A DNA stretch of 9,762 nucleotides, from contig CAAFSR010000146.1 in assembly GCA_900765705.1 (NCBI GenBank), forward strand, positions 1 to 9,762, in the 5' to 3' direction. Within the stretch, counting starts at the first letter, position 1; every line of letters starts with the position of its first letter. Shown here piece after piece: positions 1-6,482 of the stretch. The DNA comes from an uncultured Faecalibacterium sp. (GTDB lineage Bacteria > Bacillota > Clostridia > Oscillospirales > Ruminococcaceae). Both the position numbers and the translations under genes were made by a program. The notes under the pieces are model-generated. The model was given only the letters and a program-made list of their open reading frames with translations. It had not been told where the DNA came from and did not search any database.

Positions 1-123
1 ATGAAGCTGATTGAATACTTCTTTTATGGCATTGCGCGGTGTTGCTTTTGGATTCTTCCCGGCAGGGCACTGGAAAATGGGGTGCCCTGCGCAGAACGGG
101 GTGCATTTGTCACCTCGCACTAA
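1..123 (+). CDS. Possible small or 5'-cut ORF at the left edge
   Basis: An open frame runs from an ATG at base 1 to TAA at 121-123 and encodes 40 residues (starts MKLIEYFFYGIARCCFWILP). The N-terminal half is hydrophobic and aromatic, so it could be a single membrane segment. The sequence upstream is not visible, so this may be the C-terminal end of a longer gene rather than a complete small protein, and no ribosome binding site can be judged. A perfect 9-base inverted repeat (62-70 with 82-90) lies inside it. I recognise no family. An overlapping frame from base 11 seems less likely, because its 3' part runs across the gntR promoter. Confidence 0.25.
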   Translation: MKLIEYFFYGIARCCFWILPGRALENGVPCAERGAFVTSH

Positions 124-143
124 AAACAGCTCGCAGGTTTTAC

Positions 144-172
144 TTGACAATTCGCAGAATATGCACTATCAT
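144..172 (+). promoter_or_regulatory. Sigma-A promoter of the gntR gene
   Basis: TTGACA at 144-149 and TATCAT at 167-172 are separated by 17 bases, which is near-consensus for a housekeeping promoter. Transcription would start near base 179-180, giving a leader of about 50 bases before the regulator start at 232. Further AT-rich hexamers (TATAAT at 187-192, TATACT at 204-209) lie downstream and could be alternative -10 boxes, but they lack an equally good -35 box. Confidence 0.75.
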
Positions 173-195
173 AGCCATAAGATGAATATAATGTT

Positions 196-210
196 TATAA
201 CGATATACTC
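196..210. promoter_or_regulatory. Candidate operator in the gntR leader
   Basis: The leader contains TATAACGATATA, in which two TATA arms flank ACGA. Its core TATAACGA recurs in the leader of the PTS operon (1164-1171). GntR/HutC regulators commonly bind short AT-rich palindromes near their own promoter and their target promoter, so this may be an autoregulatory site. The match is short and the assignment is an inference. Confidence 0.35.
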
Positions 211-231
211 AATTTGAGAGTGAGGTATTTC

Positions 232-960
232 ATGGCGATCAATGATAGTGCTGTCGTCCCACTTTACCAGCAGGTAAAGGATGACATTCGTGCCGCGATC
301 GAGAGCGGCAAATACAAAACCAATGAGAAGATCCCCCCGGAGCCGGAACTGAGTGCGGAGTACTCTGTCAGCCGCATCACGGTGCGTCGTGCCGTGGAAG
401 AATTGTGCGCCGAAGGGTATCTGATCAAAATGCAGGGGCGCGGCACCTTTGTCAGCAAGCCCCGCATCCACCGCAAGTTTACCAGCGGCAGAGGAACTGC
501 CAGCTTTACGGAGACCTGCAAGGAGTACGGCATGGTGCCGGGCGCCCGGCTGCTGAACCGTCAGATCGTGCCGGTGCGCAAGGATGAAGAAGCCTTCTTC
601 CATGTGGGCCCGGATGCCCTGCTCATCTATATCCAGCGTCTGCGCACCGCCGATGGCCAGCCGGTATTTCTGGAGAACCTGTTCCTGCCCTACGAGCCCT
701 ACAAGAGCCTGATGAGCGAGAACCTCAATGATGTTTCCATGTTTGACACCATTGAGCGCATCTCCGGGCTGCGCCCTGCGACGACCTCCTGCCAGCGTAT
801 CGAGGCGGTACGGGCTTCGGCAGAACAGGCACAGCTGCTCAACCTTTCGCTGGGCGAGCCGCTGCTGTATCTGAACGCCTACTTCCATGACCAATATGAC
901 CACCCGCTGTGCATCGGGCGGCAGTATTACATTGGAAGCCGGTATATGTTTGAGTTTTAA
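232..960 (+). CDS. GntR/HutC-family transcriptional regulator with UTRA domain
   Basis: A 242-residue one-component regulator, probably sensing the (phospho)sugar handled by the downstream PTS operon and controlling its promoter. Residues about 8-77 form the GntR winged helix-turn-helix (PLYQQVKDDIRAAI, then LSAEYSVSRITVRRAVEEL and the wing GRGTFVSKP). Residues about 85-240 fit the UTRA ligand-binding domain of the HutC subfamily, with the usual pattern around PVFLENLFLPYE and the closing YIGSRYMFEF. The ATG at 232 is chosen because GTGAGG sits 7 bases upstream and family members begin just before the PLY motif; a TTG at 214 would add six residues but has a poorer context. It has its own promoter and terminator, and the PTS operon begins 267 bases downstream. 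FrlR and GfrR-type regulators of Amadori-sugar operons belong to such families, but the ligand cannot be read from sequence. Confidence 0.93.
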   Translation: MAINDSAVVPLYQQVKDDIRAAIESGKYKTNEKIPPEPELSAEYSVSRITVRRAVEELCAEGYLIKMQGRGTFVSKPRIHRKFTSGRGTASFTETCKEYGMVPGARLLNRQIVPVRKDEEAFFHVGPDALLIYIQRLRTADGQPVFLENLFLPYEPYKSLMSENLNDVSMFDTIERISGLRPATTSCQRIEAVRASAEQAQLLNLSLGEPLLYLNAYFHDQYDHPLCIGRQYYIGSRYMFEF

Positions 961-978
961 GCGCAGATCAATTCTCTC

Positions 979-1018
979 AAAAAGAGCGTCTCTTCCGTGC
1001 GGAAGAGGCGCTCTTTTT
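979..1018 (+). terminator. Rho-independent terminator of gntR
   Basis: A long hairpin pairs 979-996 with 1001-1018 (arm AAAAAGAGCG-T-CTCTTCC, loop GTGC, opposite arm GGAAGAG-G-CGCTCTTTTT). It forms 18 pairs, including one U-G wobble at 989/1008, and the T-run is part of the 3' arm. It lies 19 bases after the regulator's stop and separates the regulator transcript from the PTS operon. The A-run on the left would let it work on the other strand too. Confidence 0.9.
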
Positions 1019-1112
1019 GTCGTTCTACGGAAGGTTATTGGTGAAACTGCAAAAATATGACGGCGCAGCTTTGTGCACGTTACCAAAGCTGAGATTATTT
1101 TGACAAAACCTC

Positions 1113-1140
1113 TTGACGTCTGTGTGAAATGTGGTAATAT
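1113..1140 (+). promoter_or_regulatory. Sigma-A promoter of the PTS/deglycase operon
   Basis: TTGACG at 1113-1118 and TAATAT at 1135-1140 are spaced by 16 bases. The predicted start is near 1147, leaving an untranslated leader of about 80 bases before EIIA. A TTGACA at 1100-1105 is a stronger -35 hexamer but has no -10 box at the right distance. The -35 region overlaps the octamer TGACGTCT (1114-1121), which recurs downstream, so the promoter is probably operator-controlled. Confidence 0.7.
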
Positions 1141-1144
1141 GTAC

Positions 1145-1189
1145 ATGACGATTATGACGTCTATAACGAATAGAACGATACAGACGCCG
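1145..1189. repeat. Five degenerate 9-bp tandem repeats centred on ACG, probable regulatory array
   Basis: Five consecutive 9-base units each carry ACG at the same place: ATGACGATT, ATGACGTCT, ATAACGAAT, AGAACGATA and CAGACGCCG. The ACG triplets fall at 1148, 1157, 1166, 1175 and 1184. The array covers the predicted transcription start and the early leader. It also includes a second copy of TGACGTCT (1155-1162; first copy at 1114-1121, 41 bases upstream), CTATAACGAATAG (palindromic arms CTAT/ATAG), and ACAGACG (1180-1186), which is the inverse complement of CGTCTGT at 1117-1123. The likely role is binding of the upstream GntR protein, but which of the overlapping symmetries it reads is not clear. 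Confidence 0.5.
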
Positions 1190-1227
1190 AAGAGATGAAG
1201 GAAACACAAGAAAGGTCGTGGGTGCGT

Positions 1228-1650
1228 ATGAACCGAATCATTCTTGCTTCGCACGGAGGGCTGTCTGCCGGAATGAAGGACACCGTGCAGATGATCCTTG
1301 GCGAGCTGCCGAACCTTTATGCCCTTGCTACCCTGCGGGATGAGACCGAGCCTATCACGGTGGCGGCACGCCGGCTGCTGGATGGCTTTGCGGCAGAGGA
1401 TGCTGTGTACATCGTGACCGATGTGATGGGCGGCAGCGTGAACAACGAGATGCTGACCCTGTTGCCGGAGTATCCGGCGGTGCACCTGATCTGCGGCATG
1501 AACGCTTCTCTGGTGCTGACCCTTGCTTCCAACGACGAAGCCCTGACACAGGACGAACTGGCCGAGTGCATTGCAGATGCCAAGGCGCAGATCATTGATT
1601 GCAACCTGCTGCTGAAAAACGCAGCCCAAGATGAGGAGGATGACCTATGA
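1228..1650 (+). CDS. PTS mannose-family EIIA component
   Basis: A 140-residue cytoplasmic phosphocarrier that takes phosphate from HPr and passes it to EIIB. The N-terminus (MNRIILASHGGLSAGM) is the family signature, with the phosphorylated histidine at H9. The second signature, TDVMGGSVNNE around residues 64-74, supplies the conserved Asp (D65) and the GG-x-x-N loop. GMNASLVL at 90-97 matches the usual GxNxxxL segment. Length is typical of a stand-alone EIIA. The ATG at 1228 is chosen by family alignment; GTG at 1222 (better spaced from GAAAGG at 1210-1215) or ATG at 1195 would only add a few N-terminal residues. It is the first gene of the PTS operon and its stop overlaps the EIIB start in an ATGA, so the two are translationally coupled. 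The acidic end (DEEDDL) is slightly longer than usual. Confidence 0.93.
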   Translation: MNRIILASHGGLSAGMKDTVQMILGELPNLYALATLRDETEPITVAARRLLDGFAAEDAVYIVTDVMGGSVNNEMLTLLPEYPAVHLICGMNASLVLTLASNDEALTQDELAECIADAKAQIIDCNLLLKNAAQDEEDDL

Positions 1651-2114
1651 TCAAATTAGTACGTCTGGACTACCGCCTGCTGCACGGTCAGGTGGTGTTC
1701 TCGTGGACCGGCCATGTGGGCGCACAGCGTATCATCGTGGTGGACGATGACGCTGCCAACGACGAGATGAAAAAGTCCGCCCTGCTGCTGAGCAAGCCCG
1801 CCGGTGTCCGGGTGAACATCTTCACGGTGGACAAAGCCATCGCCAAGATGCCCAAGGTGGAGCAGCTGGACGAGAAGATCATGATGATCTTCGGCAACAC
1901 CGCTGCGCTGCTCAAGTTCTGCCAGGCATACCCCAAGATCAAAGAGATCAACTACGGTGCTGTGGCAAATAAGCCCGGCTCCGTGGCCTTTGACCAGTCG
2001 GTATTCCTGACCCCGGAGGAGCAGGCCGACACCCAGAAGCTGCTGGATATGGGCATTAAGATCTACAGCCAGCAGACCCCCACCTTTAAGGTAGTACCCA
2101 TCGATCACATCTGA
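1647..2114 (+). CDS. PTS mannose/sorbose-family EIIB component (fructoselysine/glucoselysine type likely)
   Basis: A 155-residue cytoplasmic protein that receives phosphate from EIIA and transfers it to the sugar during transport by EIIC-EIID. The N-terminal LVRLDYRLLHGQVVFSW is the EIIB active-site signature; the phosphorylated histidine is H13. From memory, RLLHGQVxFSW is more like PTS systems annotated for fructoselysine/glucoselysine than the RLIHGQV of classical mannose systems, which agrees with the deglycase downstream. The family features VVDDDAANDEMKK and LTPEE follow at the expected places and the length is normal. GAGGAGG lies about 7 bases before the ATG, inside the end of EIIA, and the genes overlap by 4 bases. 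Substrate specificity remains an inference. Confidence 0.93.
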   Translation: MIKLVRLDYRLLHGQVVFSWTGHVGAQRIIVVDDDAANDEMKKSALLLSKPAGVRVNIFTVDKAIAKMPKVEQLDEKIMMIFGNTAALLKFCQAYPKIKEINYGAVANKPGSVAFDQSVFLTPEEQADTQKLLDMGIKIYSQQTPTFKVVPIDHI

Positions 2115-2145
2115 TCGTAAGGAGATAAGAAGGAGGAATTGACCC

Positions 2146-2955
2146 ATGTTTGTTACCGCACTGCTTCTGGGTCTGGTTGGCGTGTTCTGTATTCTGGACT
2201 CGCGCATTCTGGGCCGCATGAACTTCGAGCGTCCGCTCATCACCTGCACCATCGTCGGTGCGCTGCTGGGTGATCTGCAGACCGGTCTGACCCTTGGCGC
2301 ATCCATCGAGCTGATGAGCCTTGGCATCGTGAACATCGGCGCAGCAGCACCCCCGGACATGAACATGGCTGCCATCATCTGCGCAGCTTTTGCCATCCTG
2401 ACCGATGCTTCTGCCGAGACTGCACTGGCGCTGGCCATTCCCATCGCTGTTCTGGGCCAGATGCTGGGCGTGCTGATGCGCACCATCCTGTCCAACCTGA
2501 CCCACGTTGCCGACCACGCCATTGCAGAAGGCAAGTTCCGCAAGGCATGGAGCATGCACATCGTCTGGGGCACACTGCTGTACAGCCTGATGTACTTCAT
2601 CCCCATCTTCCTGTCCGTCTACTTCGGCACGGATCTGGTGCAGAAGATCGTGGCTTTCATCCCCGCATGGCTGACCGATGGCCTGAACCTCGGCAGTAAG
2701 TTCCTTACCGCTTACGGTATTGCCCTGCTGCTGTCCACCATGCTCAACCGTGATCTGACCGTTTACTTCCTGCTGGGCTTCTTCTTTGTAGGCTATCTGG
2801 GTCTGGATGTCACCGCTGTGGCGATCTTCGCCGCAATTCTGGCTGTGATCCTGACCGGTCTGAAGTATGGCAAGGGCGCACCTGCCGCAGCCGCTGCCGG
2901 TGCAGCTGCTGCCAACCCGGACTACGACCCGCTGGAAGATGACGATGATCTTTGA
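2146..2955 (+). CDS. PTS mannose/sorbose-family EIIC membrane component
   Basis: A 269-residue integral membrane subunit that, with EIID, forms the sugar channel. The family core LGDLQTGLTLGASIELMSLG followed by IGAAAPPDMN lies at about residues 42-72. The remaining sequence is hydrophobic, with segments at about 1-20, 75-120, 140-165, 180-200 and 205-240. AGGAGG at 2131-2136 is 9 bases from the ATG. After about residue 246 the chain leaves the family pattern for an alanine-rich stretch (APAAAAAGAAAANPDYDP) ending in LEDDDDL, a low-complexity acidic tail that should face the cytoplasm. It sits 31 bases after EIIB and 15 bases before EIID in the same operon. Confidence 0.93.
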   Translation: MFVTALLLGLVGVFCILDSRILGRMNFERPLITCTIVGALLGDLQTGLTLGASIELMSLGIVNIGAAAPPDMNMAAIICAAFAILTDASAETALALAIPIAVLGQMLGVLMRTILSNLTHVADHAIAEGKFRKAWSMHIVWGTLLYSLMYFIPIFLSVYFGTDLVQKIVAFIPAWLTDGLNLGSKFLTAYGIALLLSTMLNRDLTVYFLLGFFFVGYLGLDVTAVAIFAAILAVILTGLKYGKGAPAAAAAGAAAANPDYDPLEDDDDL

Positions 2956-2970
2956 TAGGAGGAAGCTGAA

Positions 2971-3807
2971 ATGAGCAACGCAACCAAGACTGCAAAGCGC
3001 AGCGACTTCAAGAAATACTTCCAGTTCATGTGGCGCTCCCTGAACATTCAGGCCTCCTGGAACTACGAACGTCAGATGAACATGGGCTTTTTGTACGGCA
3101 TCGCTCCCACGCTGGACGAGCTGTACCCCAACGAGAACGACCCCGAGCAGCTGGCGCACAAAAAGGAAGCCTACGAGCGCGAGATGGCGTTCTACAACTG
3201 CACCCCGCAGACCAGTGCCTTTACGCTGGGTCTGGCTGCCTCCATGGAAGAGCAGTACGCCGCCGACCGTGAGAACTTCAACCCGGAGACCATCAACGCC
3301 GTCAAGACCTCGCTGATGGGCCCCCTGTCCGGTGTGGGCGACTCCTTCTTCCAGGGCACTGTCCGCCTGATCGCTTTTGGTCTGGGCATCTCTCTGGCAC
3401 AGCAGGGCAGCGTTCTGGGCCCCATTCTGGCTATGATCATCTCCATCGTCCCCTCGGTGCTGATTACATGGTTTGCCGGTAAGCTGGGCTACACCATGGG
3501 CAGCAAGTACCTGACCAAGCTCAACGGCGGCATGATGGACAAGCTGATGTACGTCTGTGGCATCGTAGGCCTGATGGTCATTGGTGCCATGGTGGCAAGC
3601 ATGGTGGGTCTGACCACCCCCATCACCTTCGCAAGCACCGGTCTGGTGCTGCAGGATGTGCTGAACAGCATTCTGCCGAACCTTCTGAACCTTGGCATCG
3701 TGATGCTGATGTACACCCTGATCCGCAAAAAGGTCAAGACCGGCTGGCTGCTGGGCATCTGCATCGTGGGCGGTGTTGCCATCAACGCCCTTGGTCTGTT
3801 GGTGTAA
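2971..3807 (+). CDS. PTS mannose-family EIID membrane component
   Basis: A 278-residue membrane subunit, partner of EIIC in sugar translocation. Family hallmarks in order: FMWRSLNIQASWNYERQMNMG near residues 14-34, FYNCTPQTSAFTLGLAASMEE at about 74-94, and LMGPLSGVGDSFFQGTVR at about 115-132. These are followed by hydrophobic segments (about 135-165, 190-215, 230-278). The length matches the family. A GGAGG ribosome site at 2958-2962 is 8 bases before the ATG and nearly abuts the EIIC stop. It is followed by an 87-base gap with no convincing terminator, so the SIS-domain gene is probably cotranscribed. Confidence 0.94.
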   Translation: MSNATKTAKRSDFKKYFQFMWRSLNIQASWNYERQMNMGFLYGIAPTLDELYPNENDPEQLAHKKEAYEREMAFYNCTPQTSAFTLGLAASMEEQYAADRENFNPETINAVKTSLMGPLSGVGDSFFQGTVRLIAFGLGISLAQQGSVLGPILAMIISIVPSVLITWFAGKLGYTMGSKYLTKLNGGMMDKLMYVCGIVGLMVIGAMVASMVGLTTPITFASTGLVLQDVLNSILPNLLNLGIVMLMYTLIRKKVKTGWLLGICIVGGVAINALGLLV

Positions 3808-3894
3808 CCGGGTTTCCGGCTTACATAGATATCCGTACGCCTGTAATTTGTGATTCATCAGAACAAAAAGAAAAATAATTTGGAGGATTGCATT

Positions 3895-4878
3895 ATGTAT
3901 AACATTGATCTGGCAAACGTCAAGTCCATCGTGGCAGACATCGTGGCAAAGCACAACGTGGAGAACGTGGCCTTTGTTGGCTGCGGCGCTTCCAAGGCAG
4001 AGCTGTACCCCGCAAAGTACTTCCTGGCAAACTGCAGCAAGAAGCTTCGTGTGGCACACTACACCGCCAACGAGTTCAACTACGATACCCCCGATTGGCT
4101 GGGCGACACCACCGTGGTCATCACCGCTTCTCTGGGCGGCAGCACCCCTGAGACCGTCAAGGCCAACAGCGTGGCAAAGGCCGCCGGTGCAACCGTTGTC
4201 AGCGTTACCCACGCTGCCGGTTCTGCCCTGACCAAGGAAGCTGACTACACCATCGTCCACGGCTTTGAGGCAAACTACGCCGCCAAGCTGGAAAAGATGG
4301 GCTACGTTCTGGCACTGGCTGTGGAGATCTTGCAGCAGGTGGAAGGCTTCGACAAGTACGACAAGATGATCGAGGGACTGACCAACGTGTTCGAGGCTGC
4401 CGAGAACGCTGCCAACTCTGCCCGCAAGTCTGCCAAGGAGTTCGCTGAGAAGTACAAGGACGCTCCCGTCGTTTACGTCATGTCCAGCGGCGCTTCCATG
4501 GAGGTCGCTTACTCCACCTCCATCTGCCTGATGATGGAGATGCAGTGGGTCAACTCCGGCTCCTTCCACAGCGGCGAGTTCTTCCACGGCCCCTTCGAGA
4601 TCGTGGACAAGGACGTGCCCTTCATCCTGCTGATGAACGACGGCAAGACCCGTCCCGTGGATGCCCGCGCACTGACCTTCCTGCACCGCTTCGATGCTCT
4701 GACCACCGTGGTGGATGCAAAGGATTACGGTCTGGGCAATGCTGTGGACAGCAGCGTCATCACCTACTTCAACCCGCTGATGCACACCGCTGTCTTCCGT
4801 GTCTATGCTGAGGAGCTGTCCTACGTCCGTCAGCATCCGCTGACCCTGCGCCGCTATATGTGGAAGCTGGAGTACTAA
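3895..4878 (+). CDS. SIS-domain sugar-amine 6-phosphate deglycase, fructoselysine-6-phosphate deglycase-like (FrlB/FraB/Gfr family)
   Basis: A 327-residue protein with two SIS domains (about 18-150 and 185-310). The reaction expected from the family is hydrolysis of a PTS-imported Amadori phosphate (such as fructoselysine-6-P or glucoselysine-6-P) to glucose-6-P and the free amine. The phosphosugar loop is ITASLGGSTPET (76-87). The second domain carries MMEMQWVNSGSFHSGEFFHG: E215 and H231 are 16 residues apart, the same spacing as the Glu/His pair E214/H230 reported for the fructose-asparagine enzyme FraB, and the segment aligns with E. coli FrlB (SGEFRHGPLEIV). The C-terminus RRYMWKLEY resembles FrlB's RRYYGGLVEY. 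ATG 3895 is preceded by GGAGG (8-base gap); GTG 3850 would add 15 unlikely residues. It is the last gene of the PTS operon. Glucosamine-phosphate isomerase-type enzymes are less likely. The exact substrate is undetermined. Confidence 0.85.
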   Translation: MYNIDLANVKSIVADIVAKHNVENVAFVGCGASKAELYPAKYFLANCSKKLRVAHYTANEFNYDTPDWLGDTTVVITASLGGSTPETVKANSVAKAAGATVVSVTHAAGSALTKEADYTIVHGFEANYAAKLEKMGYVLALAVEILQQVEGFDKYDKMIEGLTNVFEAAENAANSARKSAKEFAEKYKDAPVVYVMSSGASMEVAYSTSICLMMEMQWVNSGSFHSGEFFHGPFEIVDKDVPFILLMNDGKTRPVDARALTFLHRFDALTTVVDAKDYGLGNAVDSSVITYFNPLMHTAVFRVYAEELSYVRQHPLTLRRYMWKLEY

Positions 4879-4909
4879 GCGGTCATCCGGGATCAATAGA
4901 CCCATGCTT

Positions 4910-4938
4910 GGGGGAGGGGCTTGCCCCTCCCCCTTTTT
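4910..4938 (+). terminator. Rho-independent terminator closing the PTS/deglycase operon
   Basis: GGGGGAGGGG at 4910-4919 pairs perfectly with CCCCTCCCCC at 4924-4933 across a CTTG tetraloop, followed by TTTTT. It lies 32 bases after the deglycase stop and only 21 bases before the next start codon. The HAD gene therefore either depends on read-through or has a promoter I cannot see. Confidence 0.9.
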
Positions 4939-4958
4939 GATGAAGAGGGAAATGAAGA

Positions 4959-5585
4959 ATGATTGAAGCAGTGATTTTTGATATGGATGGGGTGCTGGCG
5001 GATACGGAATACTACTACGAGAACCGCCGTAAAAACTTTCTGCTGGAAAACGGCATCCCTATCCCGGAGGGCAACTTCATCGGCTCCAACGAAAAAGCCA
5101 TCTGGGAAGCGCTTGTTCCCAACGACCCTGTGCGCCGTCAGGAGATGCTGATGGCTTACCGGGAGTACCGCAAGGCTCGCCCCACCCCCTATGACAAGCT
5201 CACCGACCCGCAGGCAGAGCCACTGATGAATGCGCTCCGCAGCCGTGGGCTGAAGGTGGCGGTGGCGTCCTCCAGCGCAGCGCCGGATATCATGAAGATG
5301 CTTACGGAGGGCGGGCTGAAGGCGATGGTGGATTTCGCCTTCAGCGGCGAGGACTGCGCCGCCCATAAGCCTGCGCCGGACATCTATCTCAAGACGCTGA
5401 AGGCACTGGGGCTGACGGCAGACAAGGCCATTGCGGTGGAGGATTCTCCCACAGGCATTGCCTCCGCAAAGGCAGCAGGACTGAAGGTGCTGGCGCTGAA
5501 ACCCCGCCACGGCGAGCCGCTGGACCAGTCCGCCGCAGACTGCATCATCACCCAGCTGATGGATGTGGCGGAGCACCTGGACTGA
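4959..5585 (+). CDS. HAD-superfamily hydrolase, beta-phosphoglucomutase-like
   Basis: A 208-residue soluble haloacid-dehalogenase enzyme acting on a small phosphorylated metabolite. All four motifs are present: FDMDGV (nucleophile D8, acid/base D10), the serine motif ASSSA (103-107), K137 in HKPAPDIYL, and VEDSPTGIASAKAAG with E161/D162. An alpha-helical cap at about residues 15-80 marks subfamily IA, in which beta-phosphoglucomutases and sugar-phosphate phosphatases fall; sequence alone does not separate mutase from phosphatase. GAGGGA at 4945-4950 is 8 bases from the ATG. It sits just past the operon terminator and one base before the YitT gene. A job on the hexose phosphate made by the upstream deglycase is possible but unproven. 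Confidence 0.88.
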   Translation: MIEAVIFDMDGVLADTEYYYENRRKNFLLENGIPIPEGNFIGSNEKAIWEALVPNDPVRRQEMLMAYREYRKARPTPYDKLTDPQAEPLMNALRSRGLKVAVASSSAAPDIMKMLTEGGLKAMVDFAFSGEDCAAHKPAPDIYLKTLKALGLTADKAIAVEDSPTGIASAKAAGLKVLALKPRHGEPLDQSAADCIITQLMDVAEHLD

Positions 5586-5586
5586 G

Positions 5587-6480
5587 ATGGAAGCAATCAA
5601 GAACGGTCTGTGCAAAAACCTGACCCCGGCACAGCTGTGGAGCGGCGCACGGTTTTTTCTGCTGCTGAATCTGAGCCTGATCATTTGTGCGGCGGCACTG
5701 AACTTTTACTGCGCCCCCAACCACTTTGTATTTGGCGGCACCACAGGTCTTTCCGTTGTGCTGGCTACCTGCTTTCCGGCGTTGAGCGTCAGCACCTTTA
5801 TGTGGATCACCAATGCGGTGCTGGATGTGCTGGGCTGCGTCTTTCTGGGGATAAAGGCCATGGGATGGACGCTGTACTCCTCCTTCATGCTCAGCTTTTA
5901 CTCCAGTATGTGCGAAAAGCTGTTTCCCATGTCCCAGCCTTTAACGGATGACACCTTGCTGGAGCTGTGCTTTGCGGTGGCGCTGCCGGCTCTTGCCAGC
6001 GGCATTGTGTTCAACATCGGGGCATCCACCGGCGGAACCGAGATCGTGGCGATGATCTTACACAAGTACATCAAGGTGGAGATTGGCAGGGCTCTTCTGC
6101 TCAGCGATATCGGCACGGTGCTGTTTGCGGCTTGCATTTACGGCCCGCAGACCGGGATGTACTGCGTGCTGGGGCTCATCGGGCGCAGCACCATCGTGGA
6201 TACCGCCATCGAGAGCCTGAACCTCCGCAAGGTGTGTACGGTCATCACCTCAAGGCCGGAGCCCATCCGGCGTTTCGTTACGGAAACACTGGGGCGCACA
6301 GCGACCCAGCAGGACGCCACCGGCGTGTACACCGGCGAGCCCCGCACCATGATAATGGTGGCGCTGACCCGGCGGCAGGCAGGGCTGCTGCGGGATTTCC
6401 TGCGCCGGGAGGATCCGGAGGCTTTTTTGACCATCGTTAACTCCAGCGAGATCATCGGCAAAGGGTTCCAGTCGGTCTGA
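5587..6480 (+). CDS. YitT-family membrane protein with C-terminal DUF2179 domain
   Basis: A 297-residue integral membrane protein of unknown function. Residues about 20-205 carry several hydrophobic segments with the YitT features ALNFYCAPNHFVFGGTTGLS (about 36-55) and GIVFNIGASTGGTEIVAMIL (about 139-158). Residues about 214-293 form the soluble DUF2179 domain, recognised by the VITSRPEPIRRFV start, the GVYTGEPR turn and the ending AFLTIVNSSEIIGKGFQSV. The length is normal and both ends look complete. Its ATG follows the HAD stop by one base with only a weak, distant GGAG (5570-5573), which suggests translational coupling. An in-frame ATG at 5563 inside the HAD gene is less likely. No link to the PTS operon is known; YitT proteins are common and uncharacterised. 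Confidence 0.9.
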   Translation: MEAIKNGLCKNLTPAQLWSGARFFLLLNLSLIICAAALNFYCAPNHFVFGGTTGLSVVLATCFPALSVSTFMWITNAVLDVLGCVFLGIKAMGWTLYSSFMLSFYSSMCEKLFPMSQPLTDDTLLELCFAVALPALASGIVFNIGASTGGTEIVAMILHKYIKVEIGRALLLSDIGTVLFAACIYGPQTGMYCVLGLIGRSTIVDTAIESLNLRKVCTVITSRPEPIRRFVTETLGRTATQQDATGVYTGEPRTMIMVALTRRQAGLLRDFLRREDPEAFLTIVNSSEIIGKGFQSV

Positions 6481-6482
6481 AA

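Noticed and set aside
11..217. A 68-codon frame overlapping the left-edge ORF and the gntR promoter
   Set aside because: It runs through the near-consensus promoter, has no ribosome site and its protein looks random.
169..1629. A 486-codon minus-strand frame across gntR and EIIA
   Set aside because: It runs through two promoters and a terminator, has no recognisable domain and is antisense to well-supported genes.
3808..3894. Possible terminator between EIID and the deglycase gene (CCGG...CCGG near 3809-3820)
   Set aside because: The arms are four bases, there is no T-run, and the gene order favours one transcript.
2086..4905. A 939-codon open frame on the minus strand across EIIC, EIID and the deglycase gene
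   Set aside because: It is antisense to three clear family members. Its sequence is His/Gln/Gly/Asp-rich low-quality protein with no domain, as expected from codon bias of the genes on the other strand.
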